28,620 bases of DNA from a virus, in IMG/VR virus record IMGVR_UViG_3300034106_003588, positions 1 to 28,620 of that record. The stretch is one strand, 5' to 3'. Below the pieces are notes generated by a model that was given only the letters and a program-made list of their open reading frames with translations, was not told the origin of the DNA and ran no database searches. This document shows, piece after piece, positions 7,463 through 14,357 of the stretch. The position numbers were made by a program, and so were the translations under genes. Numbering within the stretch: position 1 is the first letter of the stretch; each line of letters begins with the position of its first letter.

Positions 7463-9242
7463 TAGATGTGAATAAGTTTGGCAAAGTTAAGCCCTTTTCC
7501 TTTGGAACGAGCGATTTTGCCACATCTTCTATCTTTTTCTTTTGCTCTAAGTATTCTAAGTTCAGAAATCCCTCATTCTCATAGACTAAATCACGAATGA
7601 TAGACTCAACCTTAAAGTGCATAATAGCCTCCCACTTCTCAATAATGCCAGATGCGGATAGCATCATAACCTCCTTAGCATCCAAATTGAAGTACGGGTC
7701 AACCTTGACTGATAGCTTCATAATGGCACTCTTAACCTCCTCAATAGGAAAGCGAGTGTCCAAATACTGCTGAGCCAACATAGCCCTTGAAAACGAAGGG
7801 GCGTTCTTAATCTCAGTGGTTAGCTCTGCATCAGTCCTCATCTCAAAGTTCTGAGGGTAGCGCATAGCAGGCTGCTGCCAAGAGTCGCCATAACGCATCC
7901 TGCCAATCATATTGATAGCAAACTGAAAGTCAGAGAATACAACACCCGAAAAACTTAACAGGAAGCTATACAACTCCTCCCTATCAATAGCCTTACCCGT
8001 AGCCGTTTCCCTGCCCGAAATCTTCTCATTGTTCATTACGTCAATGCTCAAAAGCTCGAAAGCCATCTGAATATTAGTAATGACCTGTTTGTTTAAGAAG
8101 TCAAGGATTTCGTGTTTTACGTCAATGAAGCCAGCAGGCGGTATCTGAATCTTGGTTTCAGTTTCGGTAGTAAACCTATTCGGTGCTTGAACCTGATAGA
8201 CGGATAGCGGACCAAACATCCTGCGTGTGCCCGTGCCTCCACAATTTGAACAGGCAATAGCAACCTTATCCTCAAAGCCCAATGCCTCTTCGACCTGCCC
8301 CGAACCATTACACTTGTCGCACTCATCTACATACTCCCACTTCTGCAAGAAGGCATGAGAAAACTTACTCATCTGCAAGGTCGAAAAGTCATTTACGGCC
8401 TGGTCTAATGCAGGGATGGCAGGGGTGTAAAACGAATGGTAGTAGTAATCTCCATCCTCTTGAACCGAAATGCCACCAAGTCTTACGCAGGGAAGAACAC
8501 CCATATTGTGTCGGTAGTACAACTCAATGTCAAAGGTGTAGTCGCTCTTTTTGCCTACCTGAGTGGCTATCAGAATCTCATTCTTATCGAAGATATAAAA
8601 CACAAGGCCATCCTCAACCTCTTTCTTCTCCGAGCCTAAGTGAACCTTTGAACTATGCTCTGCACGGATGATAGCATACTCCTCATCCTTCCATCCCCAC
8701 ACCTTCTTACTCTTGAAGCAATATGCCGTTGGCTTAACCTCGACAGTGTCGTTGAACGTTCCATCCTCAAAATACTCCAAGCCTACGGGCATAATGCCCA
8801 ACACAGCGTTGGGGTCGGTCAGCGTAACGAAAGTTACTATCTGCTGAAAGTAAGTTTCAATACTGCCAAAGCGAGGGTAGTCCTCATTGAAGTAACGCTC
8901 CTGCTCAATATTGCCGAAGCGTATTTCATAGTTCTGTCTGTTCCAAACCCTACCAGCAACGTTTACCGCCTTGTGGAAGTACGGAACAGTAATCGGCCTA
9001 TAAATCTGCTTGCGATAGTTGAACTCGTGCGGAAGCTCATTAGGGGCTTTCTCTTTGAGTAGCTTTTCGGGGAAGGCATCATAGTCCGAATGTACCTTTA
9101 GGCGAGCAGCCATATCGACACAAGCCCGATATGTTGGGTAAAAGTCAGGCACATAGAACTTATCCGAGCGTTTCTTAACCTCGTAAATAGCATACTCCTT
9201 CGAGATATGGGCTAACAGCTCGGTAGCCTTTTCGAGGGTCAT
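7398..9242 (-). CDS. Portal protein with an inserted CxxCxGxG zinc-knuckle pair, 614 aa
   Basis: A large protein at the head of the head module with the length and gene order of a phage portal. It has an N-terminal alpha/beta part, a central region, and a C-terminal helical region with QVITNIQMAFELLSIDVM and repeated amphipathic helices. Residues 308-341 hold an unusual insert: C308-x2-C311 with NGSG and C331-x2-C334 with GGTG. This is the repeat of DnaJ-type zinc fingers (CxxCxGxG twice, four zinc ligands). It starts with ATG after a purine-rich GGGGGGAG stretch, one of the few Shine-Dalgarno-like sites in the window. A TACCTTTG box at 9297-9304 gives a leader of about 50 nt. The C-terminal 22 codons overlap the MuF gene. 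Confidence 0.8.
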   Translation of the reverse strand: MTLEKATELLAHISKEYAIYEVKKRSDKFYVPDFYPTYRACVDMAARLKVHSDYDAFPEKLLKEKAPNELPHEFNYRKQIYRPITVPYFHKAVNVAGRVWNRQNYEIRFGNIEQERYFNEDYPRFGSIETYFQQIVTFVTLTDPNAVLGIMPVGLEYFEDGTFNDTVEVKPTAYCFKSKKVWGWKDEEYAIIRAEHSSKVHLGSEKKEVEDGLVFYIFDKNEILIATQVGKKSDYTFDIELYYRHNMGVLPCVRLGGISVQEDGDYYYHSFYTPAIPALDQAVNDFSTLQMSKFSHAFLQKWEYVDECDKCNGSGQVEEALGFEDKVAIACSNCGGTGTRRMFGPLSVYQVQAPNRFTTETETKIQIPPAGFIDVKHEILDFLNKQVITNIQMAFELLSIDVMNNEKISGRETATGKAIDREELYSFLLSFSGVVFSDFQFAINMIGRMRYGDSWQQPAMRYPQNFEMRTDAELTTEIKNAPSFSRAMLAQQYLDTRFPIEEVKSAIMKLSVKVDPYFNLDAKEVMMLSASGIIEKWEAIMHFKVESIIRDLVYENEGFLNLEYLEQKKKIEDVAKSLVPKEKGLTLPNLFTSNGLRKNNSRAGLPAEEDSGSE

Positions 9243-9296
9243 TTACTCCCCCCTCTTCTTCCTCTACACTTGCACATAGTAATAAGGTTTATCGTA

Positions 9297-9304
9297 CAAA
9301 GGTA
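9297..9304 (-). promoter_or_regulatory. TAnnTTTG promoter box for the portal-to-capsid operon
   Basis: The minus strand reads TACCTTTG, a match to the Bacteroidetes -7 box. It lies between the stop of the glycan cassette (9314) and the portal ATG (9242), giving a leader of about 50 nt that ends in a GGGGGGAG purine run. No terminator hairpin is seen between the cassette and this box, so read-through from the cassette is possible. Confidence 0.5.
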
Positions 9305-9313
9305 ATACTTTCC

Positions 9314-9928
9314 TTAACTTTCCTTTGGAGTAACAAAACGGCAGTTATAGAGCAGTATGTCAGCATCCCACAGTCCTAATATATTCCAATCATCACCCAA
9401 CAAATCGAGTATCCTCCTGCAAACAGGCTTCCCATTTACATCTATCAGATTTCCCCAACGAACAAAGATTAAGCTGGTATTAGACGTATGAGGCAGGATG
9501 TTTTTGAGCAAGGTCAGCTCCGCATTGTACCAGTCAATCCATAATAGGTCGATGTAGGTGAATTGCTTATGCAGGAGATAGCTATCAAGACTTCGGGTGG
9601 GCACTTCAACCATGTGCCTGTATGTAACGCTCGGAGGCATAGAGCCCTCATAAGTTGTCGTAGTGTTGTAGGCATAACGCTCACCCTTTGTCGGCCTCCA
9701 CATCGTCATCCTCGAATCCTTATCCGTAATAGCACAATAGTTCATCTGAACATTGGTGGGCAGGTTCGGTATTGGGCCTTCTGCCAACGGCTCGAAGGCA
9801 TGAACCTCTGAACCAGGTATCTCGGCAAGCTTCCTCGTAACCGAGCCATCCCTTGCGTTTATTTCGATTATCAGACTTTCCTCAACGGACTCTAAGCACT
9901 CTTTAATGTACTCAATAGGTTGCTTCAT
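9314..9928 (-). CDS. FkbM-family-like methyltransferase, 204 aa
   Basis: Resembles the SAM-dependent FkbM methyltransferases that O-methylate sugars. A motif-I-like LIIEINARDGSV lies at 19-30, where the family usually has GANDG; here the first Gly is Asn. An acidic strand EVHAFEP is at 41-47. The family-typical VPTRSLDSYL is at 109-118, followed by LLWIDWYNAELTLLKNI at 128-144, which aligns with the usual lwiDveGaElevL. The family Gly is replaced by Tyr-Asn, so activity is uncertain. It overlaps the upstream glycosyltransferase by 4 nt (ATGA) and is the last gene of the cassette. The likely role is methyl capping of a glycan made by its neighbours. Confidence 0.7.
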   Translation of the reverse strand: MKQPIEYIKECLESVEESLIIEINARDGSVTRKLAEIPGSEVHAFEPLAEGPIPNLPTNVQMNYCAITDKDSRMTMWRPTKGERYAYNTTTTYEGSMPPSVTYRHMVEVPTRSLDSYLLHKQFTYIDLLWIDWYNAELTLLKNILPHTSNTSLIFVRWGNLIDVNGKPVCRRILDLLGDDWNILGLWDADILLYNCRFVTPKES

Positions 9929-10677
9929 AGGTGTTTTTTGAACTCATTGAAAAATGTTTCGTGTGGATATTGAATTGGACTATTTATTTGTATTTTCATT
10001 TTAGAGCTAAACATCCCCGATATTCCATCTTCATTGGGAGCATATTTTTTTGGCAGGTTAGGTATATCGCACTCATAAAACCCGGCAAAACACCTATTAA
10101 AAAGGCTGTATTTAGCTATACCAGGCTTAACCCCATCATCTCTAACATCGCTGCTTAAATTATGTATGTGCGAAGATGTTATTGATAGCGGGAAGAATCC
10201 GTATGTTTCTATATGCCTATAAATTATATCCCCATCTTCTTCACCAAATCCCAAAAACCTTTCATCAAACCAGTTTAACTCTGCAAGGGTGTGTTTGGCA
10301 ATAACGAAATGAGAGAAAGAGCCGTTAATAGTAAAAAAATTAGACTTAGTTATGGACACTTGATATAAAGAGTCCATAAGAATCGTTGGATTGCTTATAC
10401 GAACATCATCATTTAATAGAAGGATATGAGAGGTTGGGCAATGTACTACAAGGTCATTCCACATTTTTGCCAATCCCCTCATCTCTTGATAGAAAATTGG
10501 GCTCACATTGTCGTGTTCAGACAAAAAGGAAAGCATCTTCCTGCGATATTCATTGTCTAACCCCGTTTTGCTAGACGCATTTACGGCAACTATCACATTA
10601 AACCCACTCAAATCTTTCATAAGAGGAATGAAATGGGATTCAAACCTTTCCTTGAAGGTGGTTATGCCAATATACAT
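9925..10677 (-). CDS. GT2-like (GT-A fold) glycosyltransferase, 250 aa
   Basis: The N-terminus MYIGITTFKERFESHF resembles the opening strand of GT-A enzymes. Residues 86-92 (LLLNDDV) carry the NDD variant of the DxD metal/nucleotide-sugar motif. Residues 143-150 (GFGEEDGD) carry the acidic ED motif before a basic I-Y-R, seen in GT2 and GT27-type enzymes. The start chosen is the ATG at 10677, which overlaps the stop of the preceding methyltransferase by one base (TGATG). A GTG three bases further up is an alternative. The sugar donor and acceptor cannot be read from the sequence. It sits between two methyltransferases in the glycan cassette. Confidence 0.75.
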   Translation of the reverse strand: MYIGITTFKERFESHFIPLMKDLSGFNVIVAVNASSKTGLDNEYRRKMLSFLSEHDNVSPIFYQEMRGLAKMWNDLVVHCPTSHILLLNDDVRISNPTILMDSLYQVSITKSNFFTINGSFSHFVIAKHTLAELNWFDERFLGFGEEDGDIIYRHIETYGFFPLSITSSHIHNLSSDVRDDGVKPGIAKYSLFNRCFAGFYECDIPNLPKKYAPNEDGISGMFSSKMKIQINSPIQYPHETFFNEFKKHL

Positions 10678-11195
10678 CACTTGGCCTTAACTCCCCAAAA
10701 GTATAAGTCCCAGCCCTGATGAGATGCCTCACACCTTTCAAACGGCAGCCCTTCTAACGCAGACTCTAAATCTTCCTTAGAAATATTTCTATAATAGTCG
10801 GTTGTAAATGGAGAGTTCCATCCTTCTGATTTTTTTGTGCCATGCTCAGGGCGGCCAGGTGCAGCGCAGGTAATTACAATAAGTCCCCCTGGCTTACAAG
10901 CTTTATACATAGCCTTAATGCTCTGTTCCCAATACTTATCGTGTTCTAGCATTTCGCCAGAGATAACCACATCAAACCTCTTTTTGGTTTTTTCAATCCA
11001 CTCGTGAATGTATGCTACAACATCTACATTTTTCCCCTCACCAATATCCATCCCAAGATATTCGCAGTCCTCAAAAAACTGCAAATTACTGCCATTTATA
11101 TCCTGGCTTCCCACGTCAATAACTGTCTTACCCTTAAACATTTCGGGGAAGGCTGCCTTTACCACGTTTATGAAATCTACCTGTTGCTGGTGCAT
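10677..11195 (-). CDS. Class I SAM-dependent methyltransferase, 172 aa
   Basis: Rossmann-type methyltransferase of the Methyltransf_11 kind. Motif I is VIDVGSQDINGS at 25-36, motif II is an acidic GMDIGEG at 48-54, the post-motif strand RFDVVISGEMLEH lies at 73-85, and a CKPGG turn before a hydrophobic strand lies at 100-109. The C-terminal part (HQGWDLYFWGVKAK) is short but normal for this family. It starts with ATG 3 nt after the stop of the upstream GT10-like gene. It may methylate a sugar or a lipid-linked glycan, given its neighbours. DNA methylation is less likely because no DPPY or NPPY motif is present. Confidence 0.8.
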   Translation of the reverse strand: MHQQQVDFINVVKAAFPEMFKGKTVIDVGSQDINGSNLQFFEDCEYLGMDIGEGKNVDVVAYIHEWIEKTKKRFDVVISGEMLEHDKYWEQSIKAMYKACKPGGLIVITCAAPGRPEHGTKKSEGWNSPFTTDYYRNISKEDLESALEGLPFERCEASHQGWDLYFWGVKAK

Positions 11196-11198
11196 AAA

Positions 11199-12062
11199 TC
11201 AGTTGTTTAGTATTGTTTCCTTTATTTTCTCGTATATATTATGTTTACTCATATACTTCTTTTTCCAGGCTTTTATCGGCTGAATGAAGTCATCATAGTT
11301 AGTGGACTGCAAGATATGCTCTATCTCCTTTACGGCATACTTAGGATTCCTAAAGTTTTCTAAACTAATCGCAAACGGAACGTGCTGCTTAATATTCCTC
11401 GCCCCTACATAAATAGGTATGCAGGAGCATAGAACCGCATCTATAATCTTGTCCGATATGTAATCATCCCAAATGCCGTTCTCAATGCAGACCGAAAATT
11501 GAAACGGCAAAAGCCCCGTAGCCTTGTTGGATAACTCCCCCTTAACGCCCTTGAAGTTTAAGCCCCTGCCATAGACCGAACACCACCCTGTTTGGGCAAG
11601 CTCACGAGCCAAACGTATGCGGTATTCGTAAAAGCCTCCCGATATGTTGGAGGTTATCATGCTTATCCGTGCTGTCTTTTTTGGGGCGGTCATAAACTCC
11701 TCAAGCTCCCCATGCAGGTGATAGAACATCCCCATCGGGAAGCCCACAAGATTGCCCTCTATGCCGTATGCATAAGGCTCTGCGCAGGTGTAAACAACCG
11801 AACAATATGAGCCGATATTCCTGTCGAAGAAGTTGTGGTCAGGAGGCTCTTGAATAAAGCCAATAACCCTTTCTTTGGGCACTTTAATATCGAAGTTTTC
11901 CTTTGAATTAAAAACCACAAGCCATTCGTAAGAGTCATCAACAACGAACTCTACATTGTCCTTGAAGTGTTTTGCCGTCATAAATTGGTCAATAATCCTG
12001 TCGTGGATAGAGAAACTATCTGTCCAGTTGGTTATCACCCGTATTTTAGTTGGCTTATTCAA
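11199..12062 (-). CDS. GT10-like (fucosyltransferase-type) glycosyltransferase, about 287 aa
   Basis: The C-terminal half contains the hallmark of alpha-1,3-fucosyltransferase-like GT10 enzymes: FSVCIENGIWDDYISDKIID, then CSCIPIYVGA. This matches the family EN...DYvsEKi.dAl..G.vPiy.Ga block; here the E of EK is D. The N-terminal part has the GFIQEPPDHNFF segment and a strand-rich Rossmann-like half. No ATG occurs before residue 40 of the longest frame, so a TTG must be used. I chose the TTG at 12062 (overlap of 8 nt with the preceding gene, start MNKPTKIRVITNW) over the TTG at 12095 (overlap 41 nt), because neighbouring junctions overlap by 1-8 nt. The donor is probably GDP-fucose, by family. 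Confidence 0.75.
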   Translation of the reverse strand: MNKPTKIRVITNWTDSFSIHDRIIDQFMTAKHFKDNVEFVVDDSYEWLVVFNSKENFDIKVPKERVIGFIQEPPDHNFFDRNIGSYCSVVYTCAEPYAYGIEGNLVGFPMGMFYHLHGELEEFMTAPKKTARISMITSNISGGFYEYRIRLARELAQTGWCSVYGRGLNFKGVKGELSNKATGLLPFQFSVCIENGIWDDYISDKIIDAVLCSCIPIYVGARNIKQHVPFAISLENFRNPKYAVKEIEHILQSTNYDDFIQPIKAWKKKYMSKHNIYEKIKETILNN

Positions 12063-12693
12063 TGCGACTAATAAAATTTCTTTTTGTTCTGTCAATGTTT
12101 TGAAGATTAGTGTACTGCAAATCTTTGTTTTGGTAATAAGCTACCCTATCGTCATCAGAATGTTTTATAGTTTCAATGCAGCAGATAAAAGGCTTTTGAT
12201 GAAATCCCATTCGTTCTACCCGATAGTAAAAATCAATGTCCTCAAAGCCCCATCCATCAACATTTTCATTATACCCTTTTGCTCTCGTAAATAGCTCTTT
12301 CCATATTAAACAGCATCCTGTCCCATCTCCATACCCCCAGCCATTCAAAAAACTGCCACCAACTAACACATCCCCAATATGGTTTTTTAAGAAGTTGTTA
12401 TTAGTAAGCATAGCATCGGCATCTATGAAAAAAAATATATCAGCCCTGTCATCTGCGTTTAATGCGCCAATATTTCTGGCCTTGCTGAGATTAAAGAACC
12501 CGCTTTCATCATGGGCTTTAACAGCCTTAACCATCGGGTTTCCTAAGTCAAGAACATAGTCAAACGAATTGTCAGGGTCGTCATAATCAACAACGATAAC
12601 CTCTATCTCAAATCCATTTTGAGAAATCCATGTCGGCAAGCACTGCTTTAAATGGTGAAGCCTTCCCTTACAGCTTGTAATAAATGAAATCAT
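12055..12693 (-). CDS. GT2/GT27-like glycosyltransferase, 212 aa
   Basis: GT-A glycosyltransferase. The N-terminus ISFITSCKGRLHHLKQCL is a typical GT2 opening strand and helix. Residues 91-95 (DADAM) are the DxD metal motif. Residues 147-158 (GWGFEDIDFYYR) are the ED motif of the galactosyltransferase-type C-terminal domain, placed as in GT27-like enzymes. It starts 2 nt after the stop of the upstream gene. The downstream GT10-like gene starts within its end. The small size shows a single catalytic domain with no membrane anchor, so it probably works on a soluble or capsid-bound acceptor. Confidence 0.8.
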   Translation of the reverse strand: MISFITSCKGRLHHLKQCLPTWISQNGFEIEVIVVDYDDPDNSFDYVLDLGNPMVKAVKAHDESGFFNLSKARNIGALNADDRADIFFFIDADAMLTNNNFLKNHIGDVLVGGSFLNGWGYGDGTGCCLIWKELFTRAKGYNENVDGWGFEDIDFYYRVERMGFHQKPFICCIETIKHSDDDRVAYYQNKDLQYTNLQNIDRTKRNFISRIE

Positions 12694-12695
12694 AG

Positions 12696-13634
12696 TTATC
12701 TTGGCGGCCTCCCTTCTGCTAACAATCTTGATTTATTGGCGTGTTTAGCAGCCGACATTTTATGCCACTTGTACTCATGCGTTAGCCCCATATGCTTGTG
12801 GTAATCCATTAACTTTTTGTCGGCAAACTCCCACATAGCAGCCGAGGTGAACCCCCTGCCTCCATAAAGCCCTAAAAACCAGTGATTTTTTTCAGCATCA
12901 TATATCACCTCTTTGGGCACGGATTGGTGAGCAAACATTATCGGATATCCCCCAAAGTCAGGGTTTATGCCCAACTGCCCACAGGCTACATTAAGGGCAA
13001 GTTCATCAGGATATGTATTCCCCCAGGGCATAGACAACTCACTCAAAGGAACGCCATTTCTAGCATTTTCTCTTGCCTGCTCATAAAATCTATTGAGGTC
13101 ATCTCCTTTTCTTAAAACAAGGAAAGAGGAGTTTATAGCTGGCACAAGGGCATCTTCACCTATTTCGTGGTACTTCCATATCTTTTCTAAGGTTGCCCAC
13201 TGCATTTCAGGGAACTCATTTCCATCCCTTTTATAGTTGCCCATTGGAATGGCATCCTGTCCTCTAAATCCCTGCGCCTTCTGAGCATAAAAACATCCTT
13301 TTATGGCGTTAGCCTTGTTAATTATTTCGTCTAATGGGCGAAGGCAAATTCCATCTACATCGAGGTATATGTTCACATCGTGGACTAAATACCTGTCTAT
13401 GTTTAGCTTAGCCATACCAGGACTAAACAAACCATTTTGATATAAATCCCTTTCGTCAATCGGAGTTCTTATGCTGAAAACCCAAGACTTGTGGTCAGGG
13501 AGGCTGTACTTATCATCGTGAATGAGATGAATCGGGATGTCGTTATTAAACCTTCGGATAGATAAGGCCATATTATAGGCCATCTGATAGTATTCCTTCT
13601 TACCGAAGGCCATAAGAACGATTGCTGTACTCAT
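12696..13634 (-). CDS. GT-A-type glycosyltransferase, first gene of the glycan cassette, 312 aa
   Basis: A nucleotide-sugar transferase-like protein. It has an N-terminal strand STAIVLMAFGKKEYYQMAYN, a strand PIHLIHDD, and YLDVDGICLRPLD at 90-102 with a DVD (DxD) motif, similar to GT8-type enzymes. It carries a conserved-looking WATLEKIWKYHEIGEDALVP. A longer frame begins at 13688, but that extension encodes the terminator hairpin and U-tract of the gene upstream (13641-13677), so the ATG at 13634 is the real start. A TACTTTTG box at 13640-13647 ends 5 nt before it, which indicates a leaderless transcript. It probably opens the operon of six glycan genes down to 9314. Confidence 0.7.
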   Translation of the reverse strand: MSTAIVLMAFGKKEYYQMAYNMALSIRRFNNDIPIHLIHDDKYSLPDHKSWVFSIRTPIDERDLYQNGLFSPGMAKLNIDRYLVHDVNIYLDVDGICLRPLDEIINKANAIKGCFYAQKAQGFRGQDAIPMGNYKRDGNEFPEMQWATLEKIWKYHEIGEDALVPAINSSFLVLRKGDDLNRFYEQARENARNGVPLSELSMPWGNTYPDELALNVACGQLGINPDFGGYPIMFAHQSVPKEVIYDAEKNHWFLGLYGGRGFTSAAMWEFADKKLMDYHKHMGLTHEYKWHKMSAAKHANKSRLLAEGRPPR

Positions 13635-13639
13635 GGGAA

Positions 13640-13647
13640 CAAAAGTA
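13640..13647 (-). promoter_or_regulatory. TAnnTTTG promoter box for the glycan cassette
   Basis: The minus strand reads TACTTTTG, a match to TAnnTTTG. It overlaps the U-tract of the preceding terminator and ends 5 nt before the ATG at 13634. The placement gives the cassette its own start and makes the first mRNA nearly leaderless. Confidence 0.55.
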
Positions 13648-13677
13648 AACAAAAAGAGCCGCCATAAGGCAGCTCTT
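13641..13677 (-). terminator. Rho-independent terminator after the tail-tube candidate
   Basis: On the minus strand a 10-bp stem (AAGAGCTGCC and GGCGGCTCTT) with a UUAU loop is followed by UUUUUG and further U-rich sequence. One pair is a G-U wobble only in the minus-strand RNA, so the orientation is minus. It begins 21 nt after the stop of the 193-aa gene and leads straight into the promoter of the glycan cassette. Confidence 0.85.
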
Positions 13678-13697
13678 AATGTTACCAAACTCTAAGA

Positions 13698-14279
13698 CTA
13701 AAGAGTAGCGAAGAAAGTTGGAGGCGCAGGGTACTTCTGAATACAATCTCCTACGGGGATGTAGGCAGAAGCCGTTACCTCAAACATCTGCAACGCACGG
13801 TCATTATCTGGAACCATCAAAGCCGCACGGTAGTTCGTGGGATTTGTAATCACCATCACTTCATCGCTTCCGCACAAGTACAGAATCAAGTAAGTGGTCT
13901 GAGTGTTCAGGTCGCAGTAGAACTTAGTGTTTCCGTTGGAAGGACCTGTTGAACTATAACCCGTAGCATTGGCATCCTGCCAAGTGCAAGTCCAGTTAAA
14001 GCCTACGAGAATGTTCTCAGGGCCACAAGCAATCGGATTGGGCACTTCAACAGCAGCAGGAGATGCAACAGTCCCCTTAATACCAGCAATACGGAATAGT
14101 TGTTCGGCATCAACGGTATCTTGGTACCAAGTATCGGTACTCCAATCCCCAGGATTCGCAGGAAGTTCAGCATCGCAAAAGACGATAGCAGCAGCGGAAA
14201 TACCGCCAAGTTTATAAGCTCCGCAATCCACAATTTCGTGTGGGGGCAACTCGGAGCATTGTATTGAGCAAAAAGCCAT
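13698..14279 (-). CDS. Tail-tube protein candidate, 193 aa
   Basis: The N-terminus is Cys-containing (MAFCSIQCSELPPHEIVDC) and followed by GAYKLGGISAAAIVF. The middle is strand-rich (NILVGFNWTCTWQD, TTYLILYLCGSDEVMVIT) and the C-terminus is AYIPVGDCIQKYP. I do not recognise the family from memory, but size, all-beta look and placement suit a tail tube protein. It is a single-gene unit: a TATATTTG box lies 70 nt upstream at 14350-14357 and a terminator follows. Such a unit fits a highly made structural protein. It follows the distal tail genes, whereas tube genes usually precede the tape measure. An alternative is another major virion protein. Confidence 0.5.
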   Translation of the reverse strand: MAFCSIQCSELPPHEIVDCGAYKLGGISAAAIVFCDAELPANPGDWSTDTWYQDTVDAEQLFRIAGIKGTVASPAAVEVPNPIACGPENILVGFNWTCTWQDANATGYSSTGPSNGNTKFYCDLNTQTTYLILYLCGSDEVMVITNPTNYRAALMVPDNDRALQMFEVTASAYIPVGDCIQKYPAPPTFFATL

Positions 14280-14349
14280 TTTTTTATAATTGAAAGGGTC
14301 TATGAACTTTTATATGGCAAGTCCCCGCCACAACATCACGACAACAGTG

Positions 14350-14357
14350 CAAATATA
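14350..14357 (-). promoter_or_regulatory. TAnnTTTG promoter box for the 193-aa structural gene
   Basis: The minus strand reads TATATTTG, a full match to the Bacteroidetes -7 box, directly beside the stop codon of the preceding tail gene (14358). The leader of about 65 nt to the ATG at 14279 contains a short hairpin (TGGC...GCCA) near 14316-14331. Confidence 0.55.

Noticed and set aside
12696-13688. Start of the first cassette glycosyltransferase at 13688
   Set aside because: The extra 18 codons lie in the terminator hairpin and U-tract of the upstream gene. The ATG at 13634 follows a promoter box.
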